Source: an uncultured Clostridium sp. (GTDB lineage: Bacteria; Bacillota; Clostridia; Lachnospirales; Lachnospiraceae). From it: a DNA stretch of 8,427 bases. Below are positions 1 to 6,732 of the stretch, piece by piece. Made by a program: the position numbers and the translations under genes. How positions within the stretch are numbered: the first letter of the stretch is position 1; every line of letters starts with the position of its first letter. Below the pieces are notes generated by a model. That model made no database searches, was not told where the DNA came from, and was given only the letters and a program-made list of their open reading frames with translations. The stretch is from contig CAJJLI010000063.1 of assembly GCA_905192625.1 (NCBI GenBank), forward strand, positions 1 through 8,427, read 5' to 3'.

Positions 1-753
1 GGTGCATTCTCGCCATTAGGCGGGAGTGCATTTGCAGGTGAGAATCGTACAAAGGTAAGCTCTATGTTACTCTCCTATGCCATGGAGCAGATGGTTAAAA
101 AAGAAATATTAAGTATTTCTCTTTCACGATATGCAAATGATGATGAAGTAGGTAAAGCCTTAGTGTTTAACGGATTTGGTATTCGTTGTACCGATTCTAT
201 TAAAGAAATATCACATATTCAGGAGAAAGAGGATGTACTAGAAGGTATTAACTTTTGTGAACTACAAAAAGAAGAATTTCAACAAGTGCTTGAACTAGAA
301 AAGGGACTGTGCAATCATATGAGAAAAGCACCAATCTTTATGCCATTAAATTTAAGCAAGGAATTTCCTGATAAAATGGTAAGCGTCGGTAGCAGGATGT
401 TTGTAGCAAAAGAGAATGCAGGTGGTAAAGAAAAAACTATTGGCTATATAAGAATTGGAGGCGAGGGAGAAACTTTTATTTCAGGGCTTTCTACGATAAA
501 GAACATTTGCGGCGCTTATGTGGATGTAAATTATCGTAACAATAAGATTGCAGAAGGTTTATTAAATTATATCATTGGAGTTTTACAAAACGAAGGCGTT
601 CCTTACTTAGGCGTTGATTGTGAAACACTAAATCCTACTGCATTACGATTTTGGGGAAAATATTTTAAGAATTATACCTATAGTTATACAAGGCGGATTG
701 ATGAACGAGTAGTGGGTTACGAGGAATATGAGAGGATGTTTTGGGAGGAATAG
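1..753 (+). CDS. Tandem GNAT-family acetyltransferase, 5' end cut by window
   Basis: The reading frame is open from base 1, so the ATG at 64 is internal and the true start lies upstream. The 250 visible residues span two GNAT (acetyl-CoA-dependent N-acetyltransferase) units. Visible residues 1-65 are the end of a first domain, with a degenerate acetyl-CoA loop (GENRTKVSS, 13-21) followed by the helix and FNGFG segment (56-60) typical of GNAT motif B. Residues from about 85 to 232 form a second domain with a motif A strand, loop and helix (VDVNYRNNKIAEGLL, 174-188) and motif B (NPTALRFWGKYF, 211-222). Two-domain GNAT proteins with this kind of N-terminal half are common in clostridia and mostly uncharacterised, so the substrate cannot be predicted. 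The first domain lacks a clear RxxGxG loop and may be structural. No convincing terminator follows the TAG stop. Confidence 0.85.
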   Translation, partial: GAFSPLGGSAFAGENRTKVSSMLLSYAMEQMVKKEILSISLSRYANDDEVGKALVFNGFGIRCTDSIKEISHIQEKEDVLEGINFCELQKEEFQQVLELEKGLCNHMRKAPIFMPLNLSKEFPDKMVSVGSRMFVAKENAGGKEKTIGYIRIGGEGETFISGLSTIKNICGAYVDVNYRNNKIAEGLLNYIIGVLQNEGVPYLGVDCETLNPTALRFWGKYFKNYTYSYTRRIDERVVGYEEYERMFWEE

Positions 754-801
754 CGTGAAATAAAAATGAAAGATTAGTGTACGAATTTTAGTTTATATTA
801 G

Positions 802-830
802 TTTACCAATGTTTTACGATATGTTATCAT
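802..830 (+). promoter_or_regulatory. Candidate sigma-A promoter for the AAC(6')-like gene
   Basis: The -35 TTTACC (802-807) and -10 TATCAT (825-830) are separated by 17 bp and match the consensus at 4/6 and 5/6 positions. Transcription would begin near 837, giving a leader of about 80 nt that contains the inverted repeat at 882-902. The surroundings are very AT-rich, so chance matches are likely. Confidence 0.4.
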
Positions 831-881
831 AATATGGAAATTATAAACAATAATTAGCTATTATATATTTTAAATTCTAAT

Positions 882-902
882 AATGATAATTATATTATCA
901 TT
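882..902. promoter_or_regulatory. Perfect inverted repeat, Fur-box-like candidate operator
   Basis: Two perfect 9-bp arms, AATGATAAT (882-890) and ATTATCATT (894-902), flank a 3-bp centre and end 4 bp before the CGGAGG ribosome binding site of the acetyltransferase. The half-site TGATAAT is the one used by Fur-type repressors, but the classical 7-1-7 arrangement has a 1-bp centre, not 3. It could be a repressor operator, a 5'-UTR hairpin close to the ribosome binding site, or chance in AT-rich DNA. Confidence 0.35.
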
Positions 903-917
903 TGTGCGGAGGTTATT

Positions 918-1463
918 ATGGAAACAATTTTACTGTCGAAAGAAACGGCTGATTACAATAAACAAGCAGCTGATTTATTAAAACAGGCTTTTTCCCATGC
1001 TTATTCTGCTTGTTCTAAAGAGGAAATTAGTAAATGTATAGAAGAAGATAGGGTAGCCATTGCGGCGATTGAGGGAGAAATGCTATTAGGCTTTGTTGGC
1101 GCTATTCCGCAATATGGAGTAACCGCGTGGGAATTACATCCTCTGGTTGTCGACGAAAAATATCGCTCACAAGGAATAGGAACAAAACTTTGCCTTGCTC
1201 TTGAAGAGATATTAAAAGAAAAGGGTTGCTTAACAATTTATCTAGGAAGTGATGATGAAAATGACAGCACAACTCTTTCAAATACAAATCTTTTTCAAGA
1301 TACGTTTGAGAAGATAATGAATATTCAAAATATTAAGAATCACCCTTATGAATTCTATAACAAAGTTGGTTATCAAATTATAGGTGTAATTCCAGATGCT
1401 AATGGGATAGGAAAGCCTGATATATGGTTGGCAAAAAGTCTTGTCCATTCCACCTTAAAATAA
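918..1463 (+). CDS. aac(6'): Aminoglycoside 6'-N-acetyltransferase, AAC(6')-Ii-like
   Basis: Probably transfers acetyl from acetyl-CoA to the 6'-amino group of aminoglycosides, in the cytoplasm. The 181 residues align without numbering shift over much of their length with the 182-residue chromosomal AAC(6')-Ii of Enterococcus faecium as I recall it: GAIPQYG (61-67), WELHPLVV (71-78), the acetyl-CoA loop R83-S-Q-G86-I-G88, the IYLG(S/T)DD segment (107-113), HPYEFY (142-147) and the C-terminal KPDIW (166-170). Residues studied in AAC(6')-Ii fall at identical positions here: E72, H74, L76 and Y147. The ATG is supported by CGGAGG at 907-912 with 5-nt spacing. It stands alone, away from mobile-element genes, so it looks like an intrinsic chromosomal gene rather than acquired resistance. 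The physiological substrate may not be an antibiotic. Confidence 0.85.
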   Translation: METILLSKETADYNKQAADLLKQAFSHAYSACSKEEISKCIEEDRVAIAAIEGEMLLGFVGAIPQYGVTAWELHPLVVDEKYRSQGIGTKLCLALEEILKEKGCLTIYLGSDDENDSTTLSNTNLFQDTFEKIMNIQNIKNHPYEFYNKVGYQIIGVIPDANGIGKPDIWLAKSLVHSTLK

Positions 1464-1606
1464 GTAAGGATTGGTTGATTTTGAGTAAAGAATGTATTGA
1501 TTCATACTGACCTCAGAATTATTGATTAAATCTAGAATTATTAGAAATTAAAATTATTTTTATATAGACGATGCATCAAAGTGAAAGTGTAAAAAGGAGG
1601 CTTGAA

Positions 1607-1831
1607 ATGGAATGTCCCTACTGTAAAAAAGATATGAGATCAGGATCTATAAAAGCGAATAACTTACTATCTTGGACACCGGATGGTGAATCTCAAAAGG
1701 GTGGTACACTATGGGCAAAAAGTAAAAATAGTATTGTATTGGCCAAGTATTTTGGATTATGGCAGGCATCGGTTGATGCATTTTATTGTTACAGTTGTAA
1801 GAAAATCATTATTGATACGAATCAGTACTAA
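1607..1831 (+). CDS. Small zinc-ribbon protein, DUF6487-like
   Basis: A 74-residue protein with two CxxC knuckles: C3-P-Y-C6 at the extreme N-terminus and C61-Y-S-C64 near the C-terminus. Together they make a four-cysteine zinc ribbon. Between them lies a W-T-P segment (23-25) and a mixed hydrophobic stretch, and the protein ends with KKIII. This pattern fits the short DUF6487 family, which has no known function. I chose the ATG at 1607 because AAGGAGG (1594-1600) sits 6 nt before it. The in-frame ATG at 1571 would add 12 residues, has no ribosome binding site and would put the CPYC motif away from the terminus. No signal peptide or membrane segment is seen, so it should be cytoplasmic. It is likely monocistronic; no clear promoter was found in the 140 bp upstream. 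Confidence 0.8.
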   Translation: MECPYCKKDMRSGSIKANNLLSWTPDGESQKGGTLWAKSKNSIVLAKYFGLWQASVDAFYCYSCKKIIIDTNQY

Positions 1832-1873
1832 TTGAGTTTTTTTATCACAAGATGCATGATACGAATTATTTAT

Positions 1874-1902
1874 TTGTAACAATTTCTACAATATGATAAA
1901 AT
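1874..1902 (+). promoter_or_regulatory. Extended -10 promoter of the H-NOX chemoreceptor gene
   Basis: The -35 TTGTAA (1874-1879) lies 17 bp before TAAAAT (1897-1902). The -10 is preceded by TG with one intervening base (1894-1895), forming an extended -10. Transcription would start near 1909, about 34 nt ahead of the start codon. It does not resemble the sigma-D motility promoter pattern. Confidence 0.6.
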
Positions 1903-1942
1903 AGTGTAAGGTAATACATAATATTACAAAGGAGATGTTAAT

Positions 1943-3736
1943 ATGAAGGGGACTGTAGTTTCATCATGGGTAGAGTCGAGTCGAGTACTATTCGGAAACA
2001 CTGTAGTAAATGAAGCCCTAAAAGCTTTCGGCTTTTCTAGCTCTTACATTTTTTCGCCACTTGAAGATGTAGAGGATAAGAAAGCGATTGGAATTGTTGA
2101 ACATATTGGAAATTCAGTAGGAAAAAGTAAGGATGAAATATGGCGAACGATGGGACAGGAGAATGTTAAAACATTTAGTAAGCTGTATCCAGGATTTTTC
2201 CGACACGAGTCTGCTTATCAGTTCTTAAAGTCTATGAATGATGTTCATGTCATAGTTATGCAACGATTTAAAGGAGCAAAGCCTCCAATTTTGGATGTTA
2301 CACCATTATCATCACATGAAATTTATTTTACATATCGATCCAAAAGAGGAATGGGAAATTACTTAAAAGGTTTAATTAGTGGTGTATCCCAATATTTTAA
2401 GGAAGAAATCGAAGTTGAAGAGGTTTTAAAAACAGAGGATGAGTTAAAGCTTAAACTCAAATTTGAATCAGAAATACAAAGTGTGAAAAAGTATCGCTTA
2501 AATATGTTACTATCCTTTGGAATCTTTAAGTCAACTGCACTAAAAGCATCCATATTAAATTTTATATTGGTGGCGTTAGCAGGGTTGATTTTATTTGACA
2601 GTCCAGTGAATGCTGTGATTTCGGGTGTAGTAGCATTTGTCTCATCTTTCGTGACAGCGACAATTTTAAATCGCCCTAAAAAATTAATATTTAAGGAACT
2701 AGAAAAATTAAGTGAGAGAGATTTCATAGAATCAACGGTTATGAAAACCAAAGACGAATATGAAACCTATATGAATGAGATAAATAAAATAAAGCAAAAT
2801 ATTCAAAAAGACTTTATCGGATTTCATTCAATCGTTGATGAAATGTATACGTTTAACAAATCAGTGACGGATATATCTAAGACGATGCAAAATACTTCCA
2901 ATGATATTACTGAAGTGCTGGATCAGGTTGCAACAGCTGCCATTACGCAAGCGAGTGACACTGAGCATGCGGTAATGGTATTAAATGATAGTATATCAAG
3001 TATTAGCCATATTTCAGATAAGAGTGAAGAAAATAAAGAACATATCGAAAACGCAGTACAAGATATCGCAACAAGTTTTACAAAAGTAGAAAATACTGCA
3101 ACTGAAATTAATCATGTATTAGATAAATTTAATGGTATTAAAAATAGTGGATTTACTTTGCAGGGAAATGCAAAAGATATTACGAACATTGTAACGATTG
3201 TTTCTAGTATAGCGAACCAAACAAATCTATTAGCGCTGAATGCTTCGATTGAAGCAGCAAGAGCCGGAGAGGCTGGCAAAGGATTTGCTGTAGTAGCGGA
3301 AGAGGTACGAAAACTATCAGAAGAGACAAATAAAGCAGTACGTCAAATCAATGAGAGTTTAACTGGGTTTATCGATAGTATCGATGAAATTGTTACAAAT
3401 ATCGATCTCCAATATGGAGTTTTGGAAAGTGAAAATACGAAACTTTCTGAAGCTGTAGTCACTACGAATAATTCGAATCAACATCTTAAAGTAGTGTCTG
3501 AAGAGATGGTACAAACTTCAAAACGCTTGAAAAATGAAGCGCAAAACATATCTTCATTATTTGAAAATATTGAAAACTTAGCCGCAATCGCTGAGGAAAA
3601 TTCAGCTTCCACGCAAGAAGCAAATAGTAATGTCTCAATCTATGTAGATCAAATTAATGATTTGACAAACCTTATTGAAGTATTTGACAATATGATTGTT
3701 AATTTCAAAGAAGATTTGGCAAAGTATCAATTATAG
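1943..3736 (+). CDS. H-NOX haem sensor fused to methyl-accepting chemotaxis receptor
   Basis: A 597-residue membrane chemoreceptor with a cytoplasmic haem-based gas sensor at its N-terminus. Residues 1 to about 180 are an H-NOX (HNOB) domain with proximal haem ligand H102, the haem-propionate motif Y131-x-S133-x-R135, and P115 in the KPP turn. The distal residues W9, N74 and Y140, which hydrogen-bond O2 in the Thermoanaerobacter H-NOX, are all present at the same numbers, so O2 binding is predicted. Two membrane segments (about 200-219 and 222-241), joined by a very short loop, anchor the protein. No HAMP domain is evident. Residues from about 300 form the MCP coiled coil, with the conserved tip near 425-465 ([20 protein letters not shown], 428-447) that contacts CheA/CheW. 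The C-terminus lacks a CheR-binding NWETF-type pentapeptide. The ATG follows AAAGGAGA (1928-1935) by 7 nt. The likely role is O2- or NO-directed taxis in an anaerobe. The NO alternative cannot be excluded from sequence. Confidence 0.95.
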   Translation: MKGTVVSSWVESSRVLFGNTVVNEALKAFGFSSSYIFSPLEDVEDKKAIGIVEHIGNSVGKSKDEIWRTMGQENVKTFSKLYPGFFRHESAYQFLKSMNDVHVIVMQRFKGAKPPILDVTPLSSHEIYFTYRSKRGMGNYLKGLISGVSQYFKEEIEVEEVLKTEDELKLKLKFESEIQSVKKYRLNMLLSFGIFKSTALKASILNFILVALAGLILFDSPVNAVISGVVAFVSSFVTATILNRPKKLIFKELEKLSERDFIESTVMKTKDEYETYMNEINKIKQNIQKDFIGFHSIVDEMYTFNKSVTDISKTMQNTSNDITEVLDQVATAAITQASDTEHAVMVLNDSISSISHISDKSEENKEHIENAVQDIATSFTKVENTATEINHVLDKFNGIKNSGFTLQGNAKDITNIVTIVSSIANQTNLLALNASIEAARAGEAGKGFAVVAEEVRKLSEETNKAVRQINESLTGFIDSIDEIVTNIDLQYGVLESENTKLSEAVVTTNNSNQHLKVVSEEMVQTSKRLKNEAQNISSLFENIENLAAIAEENSASTQEANSNVSIYVDQINDLTNLIEVFDNMIVNFKEDLAKYQL

Positions 3737-3742
3737 AATTTC

Positions 3743-3792
3743 AAAATATCCATATGATAGGAGAAAAAGGTCTTATCTTATGGATATTTTTT
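3743..3792 (+). terminator. Rho-independent terminator after the chemoreceptor gene
   Basis: A perfect 12-bp stem (AAAATATCCATA at 3743-3754 with 3779-3790) continues after one T-T mismatch with four more pairs (3756-3759 with 3774-3777). The right arm runs into six T residues (3787-3792). It begins 6 bp after the stop codon. The stem is AT-rich, so termination may be incomplete and some transcripts may reach the next gene 45 bp downstream. Confidence 0.75.
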
Positions 3793-3835
3793 ATTTATCT
3801 CATAATATTATATAAATTCAGAGGGAGGATTTATA

Positions 3836-4861
3836 GTGGATGTAGCAAGAGTGGATATCGGGGTAGAATTGATTAGTTCAATACTATTTTTTAGCAAACA
3901 TTATAGTATTACTGAGAAATTCCTTGGGAATAAACATGCTCCTAGAATAACAAAGGAATATGAACTAGAATTGACAGAATGGATTAAACCATATTTAAAA
4001 CATGAGGTATTTGCATATGTAGAAGAACTCACGTATAAAGGCCTTTTCTTTGGTAGACCAATTGAGATTATGTGTGCTACGGATTTTGAAACGATGAGTT
4101 TAAGAGAAACATTGAGTAGTCTTTGCGTAGAATTTTCTGGTGGACGAAGTAGCATTGAAAAATTACTAACCTTATTAAAGGACTTTTCAGAAGTATCCGA
4201 TTATAAAAGTTTTTTTCAACAAGCTAAAAAATATTATATTAAGCCAATTGAGTATTTTAATAATCATTTTGACTTAAATAAAATAATTTTTGAAATAAAT
4301 AAATTTTATGGTTACGATAAAAATTCGTATCAGATTATATTGACAGATCTGCAATGTGGGAGTTATGGAATTCATTTTAATGACATAAGTAAACGCAATA
4401 TTTTTGCTATCTACACAATGAATGGGGTTACATTACTTGATGAAAAAAGCTTAGAATCTGCCTGTGGAGCTTTTTCTTTAAATATACTAATTCATGAATT
4501 TTCACATCCTTATGTAAATCCATTGACTGAAAAGTTTTCTGAGGAGGTAAATCAATATAAGGGAGCTTTCGATAAATTGCTTGCATATAAATTACCAGGG
4601 AGTTTATCTGGATATGGTAACTGGGAAGAATGTGTTGACGAGCATATTGTTAGAGCGATTGCAATTCATCTTGCAAAAAAAATCCGTTCTTCTGAAATAG
4701 AAGAGTGGCACTATAGACGTTCTTACAATGCTGGTTATCGATATTTGCCGTTTTTATTAGAGAAGCTTGTATGTTATGATGATAATAGAGATAGATACAA
4801 GACGTTTGATGATTTCTATTTAGAACTAATTAAGAGTTTTTCGAAAAATAGTTCATTATAA
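3836..4861 (+). CDS. DUF4932-like putative zinc metalloprotease
   Basis: A 341-residue protein with a zinc-peptidase signature H220-E-F-S-H224, followed by the PYVNP segment (225-229) characteristic of the DUF4932 family. A downstream acidic helix, E264-E-C-V-D-E269-H-I-V-R-A, probably supplies the third metal ligand; E269 is my preferred candidate and E265 the alternative. This would make it a gluzincin-type hydrolase. Substrates of the family are unknown. Residues 1-200 are mainly helical and lysine/phenylalanine-rich without recognisable motifs. There is no signal peptide or transmembrane segment, so it probably acts in the cytoplasm. Translation starts at GTG, supported by GAGGGAGG (3821-3828) with 7-nt spacing. 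Only the chemoreceptor terminator separates it from the preceding gene, and no good promoter is visible in the 45-bp gap, so expression may depend on read-through. Confidence 0.75.
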   Translation: MDVARVDIGVELISSILFFSKHYSITEKFLGNKHAPRITKEYELELTEWIKPYLKHEVFAYVEELTYKGLFFGRPIEIMCATDFETMSLRETLSSLCVEFSGGRSSIEKLLTLLKDFSEVSDYKSFFQQAKKYYIKPIEYFNNHFDLNKIIFEINKFYGYDKNSYQIILTDLQCGSYGIHFNDISKRNIFAIYTMNGVTLLDEKSLESACGAFSLNILIHEFSHPYVNPLTEKFSEEVNQYKGAFDKLLAYKLPGSLSGYGNWEECVDEHIVRAIAIHLAKKIRSSEIEEWHYRRSYNAGYRYLPFLLEKLVCYDDNRDRYKTFDDFYLELIKSFSKNSSL

Positions 4862-5001
4862 CAAAACATGATTTCTTGGTGCGTATTCTTATGGTTTTTA
4901 AAGAAAGCAGTGGGGGCAATGGTACCGTGGAGATTATTATGTTACCTGAAGAAATGAGTCATAAGCGAATTCTAAAATTTCATTTATATCAACAAAAATA
5001 A
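4852..5001 (+). other. Short unsupported ORF, possible gene remnant
   Basis: A frame different from the upstream metalloprotease gene stays open for 49 codons after the TAG at 4849-4851, and ends with TAA at 4999-5001. From the ATG at 4891 it would encode 36 residues that look protein-like, including GGNGTVEIIMLPEEM and a basic C-terminus ending LYQQK. No ribosome binding site precedes any start codon, and I recognise no family. It could be the leftover 3' end of a decayed gene, or chance. It occupies the first half of the 295-bp gap before the pectate lyase. Confidence 0.2.
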
Positions 5002-5026
5002 TTGTAAATATAATACAAAATAATCA

Positions 5027-5055
5027 TAGACACTAATATAAGCTACATATATAAT
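5027..5055 (+). promoter_or_regulatory. Near-consensus promoter of the pectate lyase gene
   Basis: TAGACA (5027-5032, 5/6 match) and a perfect TATAAT (5050-5055) are spaced by exactly 17 bp. Transcription would begin near 5062, giving a 5'-UTR of about 95 nt. No obvious catabolite-response element was found beside it. Confidence 0.7.
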
Positions 5056-5086
5056 TAACTCATAATACATGTGTTTAAATGAGTAC

Positions 5087-5134
5087 AAAAAGGAGGGGAG
5101 CTTCTTTCAATTGCATAAACATATGTAGAAAGAA
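5087..5134 (+). promoter_or_regulatory. Leader with non-coding Shine-Dalgarno (STAB-SD-like) and small hairpin
   Basis: A very strong ribosome-binding sequence, AAAAAGGAGGGG (5087-5098), sits about 25 nt from the predicted 5' end of the pectate lyase mRNA. No usable start codon lies at the right distance: the ATG at 5123 is followed at once by TAG. It is followed by a weak hairpin, TTCTTTC (5102-5108) with GAAAGAA (5128-5134). The true ribosome binding site, GGAGG at 5143-5147, comes later. A similar extra Shine-Dalgarno stabilises cry3A mRNA in Bacillus thuringiensis; the same role here is inference. Confidence 0.4.
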
Positions 5135-5156
5135 AATTATATGGAGGTAAATATTT

Positions 5157-6566
5157 ATGAAGTGTATCAAACGTATTAAATGTATTATGCTTTGTTTCGT
5201 ACTGGGGTTATCAATGTTGTATGCTTTACCATCCGTGGTATCTGTTAACGCTGCAACAACAATTTCTCACAATTTCACATCGAGTGGGACAAGTAGTTCG
5301 GTATTTACAATTACAGGAAATCTTTCTACTTCAAAGGGAACCGTGACTTATAATGGATTAACGCTTACGCAGTGTCTAAAAATTGAAACATCAACAAGCA
5401 TTCGTTTTACAACATCAGGAACATCCACTTTAAAATTAGTATTTAATGATGCAGACGGTAAAAAAATAAATGTGGATGGAACGGATTACTCGATGACTGG
5501 AGGAATTGTTAGTGTAACCCTTGGGGCGGGTGCACATACCATTTCGAAAACGGATGTTGCTAATTTATTTTACATAGAATTAACGACTGACGGAGGGGCT
5601 ACACCAACGCCAACAAAGGCACCGACAGTTACGCCAACAGTGACACCGACGCCAACGAAAGCGCCTACTGCAACGCCTACACCTACAGTGCCACCAACTT
5701 CTGGAGATATTATCTTAACACCAGGTGGTTCTATGACTTTAGAACAGGCGATTAATACGCTACAAGCTGGTAAGACAATATTCTTAAAGGCAGGTACTTA
5801 TCCTTATTCAAGTACGATTGTTATCAAAGAAGGTAATAATGGTACCTCAAGTGCTATGAAAAAAATATATGCTTACGGCGATGGAGAAGTTATTATTGAC
5901 TTTTCAGCGATGGCGGAGAATAGTTCCAACCGAGGTATTGTTTTAGCAGCTAATTATTGGAATATAAAAGGCATTATGATCAAAGGTGCTGGAGATAATG
6001 GAATGTTACTTGCAGGACACTATAATAAAATTGAGAATTGTGTATTTCGTGAGAATCATGACACAGGACTTCAATTATCAAGATACAATACATCTTATAA
6101 TTCAATTGACCAATGGCCAAGTAACAATCTAATCATTGGATGCTTATCTACTGAAAATATAGATTCTGGACGTGAAGATGCAGACGGATTTGCAGCAAAA
6201 CTAACCAGTGGAAAAGGCAATAAGTTTGTTGATTGTGTGGCTACATATAACTGCGATGATGGCTGGGATCTTTACACAAAATCTGATACGGGAGCGATCG
6301 GTGTGGTTACATTTGAAAATTGTGAAGCATCGAATAATGGCAAATTTAAAGATGGATCTCTTACTGGAGGAGATGGAAATGGATTTAAATTAGGAGATGA
6401 TACGGCATCCGTTCCTCATGTGTTAAAAGATTGCAAGGCGAATTACAATGCCAAACATGGTTACACAGGCAATGGAAATCCTGCAACCTTTATCATGGAT
6501 AATTGTACTGGTACTGGAAATAGTGGAAAACTCTTTGATCGAATAACTAGTACAACATCGAAATAA
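5157..6566 (+). CDS. Secreted pectate lyase, polysaccharide lyase family 9-like
   Basis: A 469-residue exported enzyme that should cleave polygalacturonate (pectin backbone) by Ca2+-dependent beta-elimination outside the cell. Residues 1-32 are a signal peptide with a KRIK-containing N-region, hydrophobic core and V-N-A cleavage site. Residues 36-142 are a small beta-rich module (GNLSTSKGTVTYNGLTL, 54-70) that I recall next to other clostridial pectinases; carbohydrate binding is only inferred. A Pro/Thr linker (149-181) leads to a right-handed beta-helix domain (about 183-460). The Ca2+ site of family 9 enzymes is visible as D343 (EDADGF) and D367/D368/D371 (CDDGWD), with the same 24-residue spacing as D209 and D233/D234/D237 of Dickeya Pel9A. 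K411 in GNGFKLG is the likely catalytic lysine. The ATG follows GGAGG with 9-nt spacing. There is no dockerin or SLH domain, so the enzyme is probably free. Confidence 0.9.
   Translation: MKCIKRIKCIMLCFVLGLSMLYALPSVVSVNAATTISHNFTSSGTSSSVFTITGNLSTSKGTVTYNGLTLTQCLKIETSTSIRFTTSGTSTLKLVFNDADGKKINVDGTDYSMTGGIVSVTLGAGAHTISKTDVANLFYIELTTDGGATPTPTKAPTVTPTVTPTPTKAPTATPTPTVPPTSGDIILTPGGSMTLEQAINTLQAGKTIFLKAGTYPYSSTIVIKEGNNGTSSAMKKIYAYGDGEVIIDFSAMAENSSNRGIVLAANYWNIKGIMIKGAGDNGMLLAGHYNKIENCVFRENHDTGLQLSRYNTSYNSIDQWPSNNLIIGCLSTENIDSGREDADGFAAKLTSGKGNKFVDCVATYNCDDGWDLYTKSDTGAIGVVTFENCEASNNGKFKDGSLTGGDGNGFKLGDDTASVPHVLKDCKANYNAKHGYTGNGNPATFIMDNCTGTGNSGKLFDRITSTTSK
5601..5699 (+). repeat. Pro/Thr linker-coding degenerate repeat
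   Basis: This in-frame, degenerate repeat of ACACCAACG-like units encodes the T-P-T-P-T-K-A-P type linker joining the N-terminal module to the lyase domain. Such linkers are flexible and commonly glycosylated in clostridial secreted enzymes, and vary in length by slippage. Confidence 0.8.
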
Positions 6567-6648
6567 TAGTTATATTAATATGATTCATAAATAAAATATT
6601 TATATGTGAACGATTGCTGATTGCCAATGGCAGTACTGTTAATCAAAT

Positions 6649-6689
6649 TAAATCACGCAACTCTTAGTAGTAAAGAGTTGCGTGATTTA
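6649..6689. terminator. Long perfect hairpin after the pectate lyase gene
   Basis: A perfect 17-bp stem, whose core is AAATCACGCAACTCTT (6650-6665) with its complement at 6673-6688, encloses a 7-nt loop. It lies 83 bp after the pectate lyase stop. No proper T-run follows on either strand, so it may be an inefficient terminator, an mRNA 3'-end stabiliser, or a processing site rather than a classical terminator. It ends 43 bp before the lipoprotein start codon. Confidence 0.6.
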
Positions 6690-6732
6690 TCATAAAGTTG
6701 TTATGCGTAGTTATATTAATGAGGTTAAGTCA

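Noticed and set aside
64..66. ATG at 64 as the true start of the first gene
   Set aside because: The frame is open to base 1, and the upstream codons (residues 1-21) continue a GNAT-like sequence, so the gene is truncated by the window.
1511..1545. Direct repeat AGAATTATT (1514-1522 and 1534-1542) before the zinc-ribbon gene
   Set aside because: Nine AT-rich bases repeated twice are expected by chance here, and no promoter or operator arrangement goes with them.
1571..1606. Longer start for the zinc-ribbon gene at the ATG at 1571
   Set aside because: No ribosome binding site precedes it, while AAGGAGG sits 6 nt before the ATG at 1607 and that start places CPYC at the terminus as usual for the family.
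6682..6732. Longer start for the lipoprotein gene at the GTG at 6682
   Set aside because: It lies inside the hairpin stem, lacks a ribosome binding site and would bury the lipoprotein signal peptide behind 17 extra residues.
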